NCBI GenBank assembly: GCA_009781815.1
Contig: WQVB01000030.1
Span: forward strand, 1-9,615
Length of the DNA: 9,615 nt
Direction of reading: 5' to 3'
Source: Defluviitaleaceae bacterium
GTDB taxonomy: Bacteria; Bacillota; Clostridia; Lachnospirales; WRAX01
Shown: in pieces, positions 5,153 through 9,615 of the stretch
Layout: every line of letters starts with the position of its first letter
Numbering within the stretch: the stretch's first letter is position 1
The notes under the pieces: generated by a model
The model's input: only the letters and a program-made list of their open reading frames with translations
Database searches by the model: none
What the model was told of the DNA's origin: nothing
Translations under genes and position numbers: made by a program

Positions 5153-5842
5153 ATGTGGCAGCTTGTTCAAGTTATTTTAATAAATTTGATTGTTTCGTTA
5201 GATAATATAGGGGTTATAGCCCTTGCTAGCAGGCACCTTGACCCTAAGGATGCCAACAAAGCAAGGTTGATTGGCGTGTGGCTTAGCCTAGGCCTTAAGC
5301 TTGTTTTCATCTTTTTGATTGGCTTTCTTTTTAATATAGAGTGGCTTCATATACGCCTTATTGGCGGCGCTATGCTTATATATGTTATTTTTGGCATGTT
5401 TAAGCAAGGGAATGATGCGGAGAAGAAAGGCAAAAAAACACGCACGGGTGGCTTTTTTAAGGCTATGCTCATCATCATAGCGGCGGATATTTCTATGTCT
5501 TTAGATAATGTTATCGCTGTGCTGTCTATAGTGGCGGATGATGCTGGCAATGTATCTGCTGCGGGGCTGTCTTTGGCTTTTTTAGGCCTTGCTGTTTCCG
5601 TTCCCCTACTCCTTATCGGCAGCGAGGCTATAATCAAGCTTATAAACCGCTACAAAGTTGTTTTTGCCATCGCCACGGGCTATTTAGGCTATATCGCCGC
5701 CCATATGATATTTGAAGATAGTCTTTTTGAGTCTCTCTTTAACGTTTGGCGTTTTCCTTTTGCTTTTCAGCTATCTATCGTTATTGGCGTGGCTGTGGCG
5801 GCAGGCTGCTATATGTGGTATAGAAAAAAAGAGATTGCTTAA
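5153..5842 (+). CDS. TerC-family integral membrane protein (YjbE/YkoY type)
   Basis: The 229-residue product is almost all hydrophobic, with about seven membrane helices (near residues 3-25, 38-60, 66-83, 103-127, 136-160, 167-187 and 203-223). The family's internal repeat is visible: SLDN occurs in helix 1 (Asp17) and again in helix 4 (DISMSLDN, Asp112 and Asp118); these buried acidic residues are the presumed metal-handling sites. A basic loop (KKGKKTR) lies at about 91-97. TerC-family proteins of this type are linked to manganese export or to loading Mn onto secreted proteins in Bacillus. I chose the ATG at 5153, with AGAAGG at 5138-5143; an in-frame TTG at 5120 would add a polar leader not seen in the family. 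I saw no yybP-ykoY manganese riboswitch upstream. The next gene starts after 62 bases, with no terminator between. Confidence 0.9.
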   Translation: MWQLVQVILINLIVSLDNIGVIALASRHLDPKDANKARLIGVWLSLGLKLVFIFLIGFLFNIEWLHIRLIGGAMLIYVIFGMFKQGNDAEKKGKKTRTGGFFKAMLIIIAADISMSLDNVIAVLSIVADDAGNVSAAGLSLAFLGLAVSVPLLLIGSEAIIKLINRYKVVFAIATGYLGYIAAHMIFEDSLFESLFNVWRFPFAFQLSIVIGVAVAAGCYMWYRKKEIA

Positions 5843-5904
5843 TTCAAAACATCTCCCAAGTTTTCCGAATAGACTATCTATATAGGAAGGTGAGGGGGAT
5901 TTTT

Positions 5905-6294
5905 ATGAGTATATATATGGCAGCTATTCTTATTATTGCAACCGCCTGCTTGATGTTTTTTTCGCTACACTTTCGCAAAAAAATAAGAGAAAACCAAAAA
6001 CACCTACACATACCCCTTGAAAACTGTGAAGTATACTTTAAAGCAAGCAAAATCGCAGATTTTGTTCATATCTCTCTAAAGGCAGAGGGGGATTTTTTCA
6101 AACATTGCCCGCCCATAATATCCTGCGTATTGATGGATGGTGCAGGCAACAAAATAATAAACATACCAAATTTTTGGTTAAACAATAATGGCTTTAGGTT
6201 CGTTAGCAAAGAAAAGGTAAACTTATGCTGCCTAGAGGTTACAATATACCATAGGCGGTCTAAACTAAACTTTAGCTGGGAATTATTCAAATAA
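5905..6294 (+). CDS. Unrecognised membrane-anchored protein, 129 aa
   Basis: I do not recognise this family. A single N-terminal membrane helix (MSIYMAAILIIATACLMFF, about residues 3-21) is followed by a basic stop (HFRKKIRENQK). A soluble domain of about 100 residues follows; it has an alternating hydrophobic pattern typical of beta strands (CEVYFKASKIADFVHISLKA, then IISCVLMDGAGNKIINI, then VNLCCLEVTIYHRRS) and five cysteines after the helix. By the positive-inside rule the domain is probably cytoplasmic, with the short N-terminus outside. I chose ATG 5905, which has GAGGGGG seven bases upstream; a GTG at 5890 in the same frame would place the start inside that ribosome binding region. It is probably co-transcribed with the TerC gene. 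Its TAA runs into the A-tract that serves the minus-strand terminator. Confidence 0.7.
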   Translation: MSIYMAAILIIATACLMFFSLHFRKKIRENQKHLHIPLENCEVYFKASKIADFVHISLKAEGDFFKHCPPIISCVLMDGAGNKIINIPNFWLNNNGFRFVSKEKVNLCCLEVTIYHRRSKLNFSWELFK

Positions 6295-6336
6295 AAAACA
6301 CCTGGAAAAATTAGCTGGGCTATTCTTTCCAGGTGT
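6293..6336 (-). terminator. Intrinsic terminator of the spore protein gene, shared with the convergent plus-strand gene
   Basis: ACACCTGGAAA (6298-6308) pairs perfectly with TTTCCAGGTGT (6326-6336), an 11-bp stem with a 17-base loop. On the minus strand the stem runs straight into TTTTTTAT (6300 down to 6293), a proper U-tract, so it ends the spore protein transcript. On the plus strand it lies four bases after the stop of the 5905-6294 gene but has no good U-tract there, so it is probably weaker in that direction. Confidence 0.85.
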
Positions 6337-6375
6337 ATGTCCCTTTAAAAGGTCCATTATTTTATTTAGTTAAAA

Positions 6376-6558
6376 CTATTTGCCTGCCATTTGGCTAGTT
6401 TGAGCAGCGATCATCTTTTTAACCATGTAGCCACCAACAGAACCGTTTTGAGCAGACGTTAAATCTCCGTTGTAACCTTCTTTCAAAGGTACGCCGATTT
6501 CGCTAGCTACTTCATATTTAAATTTGTTAAGAGCAGCCTTAGTGTTTTTGTTAGACAT
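6376..6558 (-). CDS. Small acid-soluble spore protein, alpha/beta type, 60 aa
   Basis: Alpha/beta-type SASPs coat DNA in the forespore and protect it from UV and heat; they are degraded at germination by the GPR protease. The 60-residue product carries both family signatures. The first is KFKYEVASEIGVPL (residues 12-25), which contains the GPR cleavage site after Glu20. The second is LTSAQNGSVGGYMVKKMI (residues 33-50), the DNA-binding segment. I chose the ATG at 6558, preceded on the minus strand by GGAGGTGAT; an upstream in-frame ATG at 6573 would overlap that ribosome binding site and is not the usual SASP start. It stands alone between two terminators with its own sigma-G-like promoter, as expected for a forespore-specific gene. 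It shows the host, or its ancestor, forms endospores. Confidence 0.95.
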   Translation of the reverse strand: MSNKNTKAALNKFKYEVASEIGVPLKEGYNGDLTSAQNGSVGGYMVKKMIAAQTSQMAGK

Positions 6559-6580
6559 ATTTATCACCTCCATGACTTTA

Positions 6581-6608
6581 TATTATGGAATGTGAGCAAT
6601 ATTTATTC
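6581..6608 (-). promoter_or_regulatory. Sigma-G-like promoter of the spore protein gene
   Basis: On the minus strand GAATA (6608-6604) and CATAATA (6587-6581) lie 16 bases apart. CATAATA matches the forespore sigma-G -10 consensus (CATNNTA) exactly, and GAATA matches the core of its -35 box. The spacing is one or two bases shorter than usual. The -10 box ends 22 bases before the chosen start codon, leaving a short leader with the ribosome binding site. The gene's function agrees with sigma-G control. Confidence 0.6.
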
Positions 6609-6629
6609 TGGTTTTTTCTGCATTTATCG

Positions 6630-6666
6630 ACAAAAGGCTTTAAAACGGGGTTTCAAAGCCTTTTGT
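6630..6666 (-). terminator. Hairpin terminator of the ABC transporter/PadR operon
   Basis: ACAAAAGGCTTT (6630-6641) pairs perfectly with AAAGCCTTTTGT (6655-6666), a 12-bp stem with a 13-base loop. It lies 14 bases after the PadR stop codon, at the expected end of the minus-strand operon. The minus-strand sequence after the stem is not a true U-run, but the distal arm itself ends in TTTTGT. It also shields the spore protein promoter from read-through. Confidence 0.7.
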
Positions 6667-6680
6667 TTGTGATAAAATAT

Positions 6681-7310
6681 TTATTTCATCTCTTTTTCTA
6701 GCTCTTTTTTGAAGTTTTCAAACCATTTTAAGGTAAACTCGATTTCGTCTATTCCAAGTTTTAGTGTTGCGATAGAATATTTGCTTAGGTTTTCAAATAA
6801 ATCTATATGGTCTTCTTTCTCGATAAAGCTAATGGTTTGGTCTATTTCTTCTTTATTATCTTCATATTGTTTATAAATTATGTTTGCCATCTCTTCTTTT
6901 GAAAGCTTTTTATAGTTCTCTTCTATGGATTTCATATATTTATATGCTTCTTTATATTTAGCTATTGTTATATCTATATTTTCCATTTGCTTTTCTTTGC
7001 TTAGAAAGCCCATTAAAAGCAGGCGTCCATGCTCCATATTTTTAACTTTTAGCAAATCAAGAGGCTCGCTTAGCCACTCCATAAACCTTTTTCGCCCCTC
7101 TGCCGTGATGGAAAAAATTTTCTTTAGCACTTTTCCTTCTTGCACCTCATCTAGGTTCACATAGCCCTTTTCATGTAGTTTTTTTAATGCACGTTGAATA
7201 TTGCCGATGCTGCTGCTACAAATACCTTCATAGTTGGTTTTTATAGCTATGTGGATTTGATATGCCGTTAGCCTGCTGACCATCAATAAGCCTAAAATAA
7301 AATCTTCCAT
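6681..7310 (-). CDS. PadR-family transcriptional regulator, likely repressor of the adjacent ABC transporter operon
   Basis: The 209-residue product has a PadR winged helix at about residues 1-78: MEDFILGLLMVSRLTAYQIH (helix 1 and the tyrosine-containing turn), SSSIGNIQRALKKLHEKGYV (32-51, recognition helix) and a wing ending KKIFSITAEGRKRFMEWL (63-80). A long helical C-terminal half follows, rich in Lys and Glu (about 95-205), as in PadR proteins with the Vir_act_alpha_C dimerisation domain. PadR regulators often repress neighbouring drug exporters and are released by the exported compound. It is the last gene of the four-gene operon, 33 bases after the permease. The twin palindromes at the operon promoter are the obvious candidate operators, giving negative feedback; that link is inferred from position. 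The ATG at 7310 has an AAAGGGG site eleven bases upstream. Confidence 0.9.
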   Translation of the reverse strand: MEDFILGLLMVSRLTAYQIHIAIKTNYEGICSSSIGNIQRALKKLHEKGYVNLDEVQEGKVLKKIFSITAEGRKRFMEWLSEPLDLLKVKNMEHGRLLLMGFLSKEKQMENIDITIAKYKEAYKYMKSIEENYKKLSKEEMANIIYKQYEDNKEEIDQTISFIEKEDHIDLFENLSKYSIATLKLGIDEIEFTLKWFENFKKELEKEMK

Positions 7311-7343
7311 TTGAGTGCTACCCCTTTCTTTTGTTAGCCCGTT

Positions 7344-8108
7344 TTAGACGGTTAGTTTCTTTTTATAAGCATAAACAGTTGCTATGAAAGTTAATATCAA
7401 GATGCCGCCCCACCATAAAAGGGTTGCCAGCACCTGATCACCTTGGGGAGCATGGCCGTTTACTAAAGAGCGTATGGAGGTGATGAAAGGTGCCATTGGC
7501 TGGTTTTCTGCAAAGATTTGCAAAGCACGTGGCATGTTTTCCGTCGGTGCCATACCTGGAGAGAGAAAGACCAAAACGGCATAAAACGCTATAAAGCCGC
7601 CTACGCTTTCTGCTGATTTCATCATCACGCCTAGCATTACGGCGAGCCAAGTGTTAGCCATGACAAAAAGCATTATAAGGCCTATTATAAAAAGCCACTG
7701 GGGCAGGTCTGCCAGGGGTCTAAAGCCCACAAGAAAGGACACGCCTATAAGGATAGCCACGGTGGCCATGCCTTTGATAAAAGCTACTAAAACATGACCT
7801 GCCAAAAAGGCTACATTTGAGATGTCCATGCTGCGAAAACGGGTTACAATGCCTGTTGTCATGTCTTTGTTAACGCCTATACCTGTAGAGGACGAGCTTT
7901 GTATAAGGCAGTTGACCATGATGCCAGGGATGATGAAGTTTACAAAGTTGTAGCCGCCAATGTCCATAGAGCCGCCAAAAACATTTACAAAAACTAGCAG
8001 TAAAATTACAGGCACAACTAAGCTCATGATTAGGGAGTCTGGAGTTTTAATGGCGTTTAGCATACACCTCCATGACATTGTTTTAATATCTTTTATTGTG
8101 TTTTGCAT
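7344..8108 (-). CDS. ABC-2 type transporter permease (DrrB-like)
   Basis: The 254-residue protein has the six-helix layout of ABC-2 exporters: helices at about 25-46, 55-75, 102-128, 136-162, 168-186 and 227-247. A cytoplasmic coupling segment (NKDMTTGIVTRFRSMDIS, about 80-97) lies between helices 2 and 3, and the conserved loop ENQPMAPFITSIRSLVNG (201-218) precedes the last helix. Such permeases pair with a DrrA-like ATPase to export drugs, lipids or peptides; the substrate cannot be read from sequence. The start codon shares a base with the TAA of the ATPase gene (TAATG), which implies translational coupling and equal amounts of the two subunits. No ribosome binding site of its own is prominent. 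The length is typical and the frame is intact. Confidence 0.93.
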   Translation of the reverse strand: MQNTIKDIKTMSWRCMLNAIKTPDSLIMSLVVPVILLLVFVNVFGGSMDIGGYNFVNFIIPGIMVNCLIQSSSSTGIGVNKDMTTGIVTRFRSMDISNVAFLAGHVLVAFIKGMATVAILIGVSFLVGFRPLADLPQWLFIIGLIMLFVMANTWLAVMLGVMMKSAESVGGFIAFYAVLVFLSPGMAPTENMPRALQIFAENQPMAPFITSIRSLVNGHAPQGDQVLATLLWWGGILILTFIATVYAYKKKLTV

Positions 8109-9046
8109 TATTTGCCACCATCCTTTTCATATCCTATGATTGTTAAAAATACATCTTCTAATGTGGGCTTTAATTGCTCAAAATTTTTAAGCTCTATGTT
8201 ATTGCTTTTAAAGCCTAACAAGATATTTGTTATCTCATCAACTTTTCCGCTGGTTAAAATGGATATGCTATACTCTTTTTCGTCTTCGTTTGCGATTGAA
8301 TATCTATCCAGCTGCGATTTGGCTTTAAGAAAGCTGTCAAGGCAGGGGAAGGTGATCTTAAGCATGCCTTGTGGCAGCATTTCTTTAAGCTCATCTGACG
8401 TGCCATGGGCGACGATTTTTCCCTCATGCAAAATCGCAATATCATCCGCTAGATGCTCTACCTCTTCAAGATATTGGGTTGTCAAAAATATGGTGATGCC
8501 TTGGCTTGACATTTCTTTTACCAGCTCCCACATGGCTATTCTGCTTTGAGGGTCAAGGCCTGTTGTTGGCTCGTCTAAAAAGATTATTTTAGGGTCTCCA
8601 ATCAGGCTCATAGCGATGTCTAAACGCCTTCTCATCCCTCCAGAATATGTGCTGGCAGGCTTGTCGGCAGCGTCGGTTAGGTTAAACTTTTCTAACAGCT
8701 CTCGGGCTTTTTCTTGTGGGTTTTTAATATGCTTTAACCTGCCTATAAGCTTTAAATTTTCTCTACCCGTCAAAGAGCCGTCTACCGTTGCATATTGCCC
8801 CGTTAGGCTTATGGATTTTTTAACATCCCTTTGTTGCGAAAAGCAATCATACCCGCAAATGGATGCTTCGCCGCCATCTGCTTTTTGAAGGGTTGCCAGT
8901 ATATTGATTGTTGTAGTTTTTCCAGCTCCGTTAGAGCCTAGAAGAGCAAAGATGCCCCCTTGCTTTACATCAAAGCTAATGCCCTTTAAAACCTCATTAT
9001 CTTTGTAAGATTTTTTTAGATTTGATACTGAAATAATTGTGCTCAT
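8108..9046 (-). CDS. ABC transporter ATP-binding protein (DrrA-like)
   Basis: The 312-residue ATPase drives the exporter formed with the adjacent permease. All nucleotide-binding motifs are intact: Walker A GSNGAGKT (37-44), Q-loop Gln84 (SLTGQYA), signature YSGGMRRR (134-141), Walker B IIFLDE (154-159) with the catalytic Glu159, and the D-loop GLD (163-165). The H-loop position holds Gln191 (LTTQYLEEVEHLADDI) in place of His; this exchange is typical of the DrrA/daunorubicin-resistance branch, so it supports the subfamily rather than showing decay. A C-terminal domain of about 90 residues follows, ending TLEDVFLTIIG as in DrrA-like proteins. GAGGGGG precedes the ATG. The two-helix protein gene ends 13 bases upstream, and the permease start overlaps the stop. 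Confidence 0.96.
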   Translation of the reverse strand: MSTIISVSNLKKSYKDNEVLKGISFDVKQGGIFALLGSNGAGKTTTINILATLQKADGGEASICGYDCFSQQRDVKKSISLTGQYATVDGSLTGRENLKLIGRLKHIKNPQEKARELLEKFNLTDAADKPASTYSGGMRRRLDIAMSLIGDPKIIFLDEPTTGLDPQSRIAMWELVKEMSSQGITIFLTTQYLEEVEHLADDIAILHEGKIVAHGTSDELKEMLPQGMLKITFPCLDSFLKAKSQLDRYSIANEDEKEYSISILTSGKVDEITNILLGFKSNNIELKNFEQLKPTLEDVFLTIIGYEKDGGK

Positions 9047-9059
9047 AACATCCCCCTCA

Positions 9060-9314
9060 TTATTGGCTTAAGCTGTTTTTGATTTTTCTTATATGAAGGG
9101 CAAAGGCTATAAGGCCTATGCTAGAGCTTAACAAAGAGCCAGCAACCACGCCGAATATTGTCCAAGCCCAGCCTTGGCTTAAAAACTGGCCAATGCCTCC
9201 GCTTAAGAAAAAGCCTAGCAAGCCGCCTATGGTGGTGCCTAATGCTGCGAAACCTCCAACTAATAAACCAGGCACAACATATGAACCCTCTAATTGCTTT
9301 TCAAAATTTTCCAT
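9060..9314 (-). CDS. Small two-helix, glycine-rich membrane protein at the head of the ABC operon, 84 aa
   Basis: I do not recognise a named family. Two hydrophobic, glycine-rich segments (about residues 12-37, VVPGLLVGGFAALGTTIGG and onward, and 49-73, AWTIFGVVAGSLLSSSIGL and onward) are separated by a short loop. A polar N-terminus (MENFEKQLEGS) and a basic tail (HIRKIKNSLSQ) flank them. It is a hairpin-like membrane protein, both ends probably cytoplasmic. I chose the ATG at 9314 because GGAG lies eight bases upstream; an in-frame ATG at 9332 has no ribosome binding site. It is the first gene after the regulated promoter and ends 13 bases before the ATPase start, so it may be an accessory subunit of the exporter or an immunity-type protein; this is inferred from position. 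Confidence 0.8.
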   Translation of the reverse strand: MENFEKQLEGSYVVPGLLVGGFAALGTTIGGLLGFFLSGGIGQFLSQGWAWTIFGVVAGSLLSSSIGLIAFALHIRKIKNSLSQ

Positions 9315-9344
9315 AATATCTTCTCCACTCATTTTTTATTATTA

Positions 9345-9357
9345 TACCTATTAGGTA
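9345..9357 (-). promoter_or_regulatory. Operator-like palindrome, promoter-proximal copy
   Basis: TACCTATTAGGTA is a 6-1-6 perfect palindrome. It covers roughly the first 14 transcribed bases expected from the promoter just upstream on the minus strand. A second copy, differing only in strand orientation of the central base, lies 29 bp away centre to centre. Binding here would block promoter escape. PadR, encoded at the end of the operon, is the likely binder (inference). Confidence 0.75.
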
Positions 9358-9364
9358 TATTGTT

Positions 9365-9393
9365 ATTATATTATACCTAATAGGTATTGTCAA
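9365..9393 (-). promoter_or_regulatory. Perfect-consensus sigma-A promoter of the ABC transporter/PadR operon
   Basis: On the minus strand TTGACA (9393-9388) and TATAAT (9370-9365) are both exact matches to the sigma-A consensus with the optimal 17-bp spacing. A/T tracts lie directly upstream (about 9394-9425) and look like an UP element for the alpha subunit. Transcription should start near 9358, giving a leader of about 45 bases before the two-helix protein gene. Such a strong promoter is expected to need repression, and palindromes lie both in its spacer and at its start site. Confidence 0.88.
9374..9386 (-). promoter_or_regulatory. Operator-like palindrome inside the promoter spacer
   Basis: TACCTAATAGGTA (plus strand) is the second copy of the 13-bp palindrome and fills the spacer between the -35 and -10 boxes. 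A protein bound here would exclude RNA polymerase. With the copy at 9345-9357 it forms a larger inverted repeat around the -10 box. Confidence 0.78.
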
Positions 9394-9615
9394 TAGTTTT
9401 TTGAAAAATTTTAAGAAATTTTTTGAAGCCGTCAAAATACGCTTGATGAGGCGTCTGGTGAGATTTTAAATTAAGTCGAGGGCAGACTCTGCGTATACGT
9501 AATATACCTATAACAAAATAAACCAAAATGCACCACCCCGTAGGGGCTAACTTGTCAACCCAACCGCAACAAAACACCAAAGCATCCTCTAAAGTCTATA
9601 AAACCTCTCATAAGG
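9394..9615. other. Non-coding stretch upstream of the ABC operon
   Basis: I see no supportable gene here. The first 30 bases are A/T tracts that probably act as an UP element for the minus-strand operon. The rest is GC-richer and holds only small inverted repeats, such as CGTATACG (9492-9499) and GCAG/CTGC (9482-9492). The one longer open frame (minus strand, 9377-9580) runs through the promoter and both the -35 box and spacer operator, has no ribosome binding site, and is best read as non-coding. The window ends before the next gene. Confidence 0.5.

Noticed and set aside
8108..9046. Gln in place of the H-loop His in the ABC ATPase as a sign of inactivity
   Set aside because: The same exchange is usual in DrrA-like ATPases, and every other catalytic motif, including the Walker B Glu, is intact.
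9505..9511. A third PadR-type operator (TACCTAT) upstream of the ABC operon
   Set aside because: Only one half-site is present; the other half does not match.
9377..9580. A 67-codon frame on the minus strand upstream of the ABC operon
   Set aside because: It runs through the -35 box and the spacer operator of a perfect promoter and has no ribosome binding site.
1..9615. CRISPR arrays, tRNA or rRNA genes, insertion sequences with a transposase
   Set aside because: No regularly spaced repeats, no cloverleaf or rRNA-like stretches and no transposase or integrase frame were seen on either strand.

Overview
The window looks like a chromosomal piece of a low-to-moderate GC, endospore-forming Firmicute of the class Clostridia, probably in or near Lachnospiraceae. 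Four things point there: strong AGGAGG-type ribosome binding sites throughout; a KOW-domain RNA-binding gene between map and infA, as is common in Clostridia; a long (178-residue) form of ribosomal protein L17; and a small acid-soluble spore protein gene. The species cannot be named from sequence reading alone.

Positions 1-4442 (plus strand) are the distal end of the large ribosomal-protein/alpha operon: 3' part of map, a KOW-domain protein gene, infA, rpmJ, rpsM, rpsK, rpsD, rpoA and rplQ, closed by a strong intrinsic terminator. Two non-coding elements sit inside this operon: a palindromic, REP-like segment between map and the KOW gene (411-480), and a 163-bp near-palindrome with perfect 16-bp terminal inverted repeats between rpsD and rpoA (2638-2800), which looks like a MITE. 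The rpoA gene starts with TTG right after that element.

Positions 4443-6336 are accessory. They hold a 20-codon remnant that reads like the N-terminus of a DUF1330 protein and still has its ribosome binding site, a convergent minus-strand gene for an Asn/Gln/Gly/His-rich protein, a plus-strand TerC-family membrane protein gene, and a gene for an unrecognised membrane-anchored protein. The block ends at a hairpin that mainly serves the following minus-strand gene.

Positions 6337-9393 are all minus strand. The spore protein gene has its own sigma-G-like promoter. The other genes form one operon, read right to left: a two-helix membrane protein, a DrrA-like ABC ATPase, an ABC-2 permease and a PadR-family regulator. 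Its promoter has perfect sigma-A consensus boxes (TTGACA-17 bp-TATAAT), an A/T-rich UP-like tract, and two copies of a 13-bp palindrome, one in the spacer and one over the expected start of transcription. The layout fits an exporter operon repressed by its own last gene product. The remaining 220 bases (9394-9615) hold no gene I can support.
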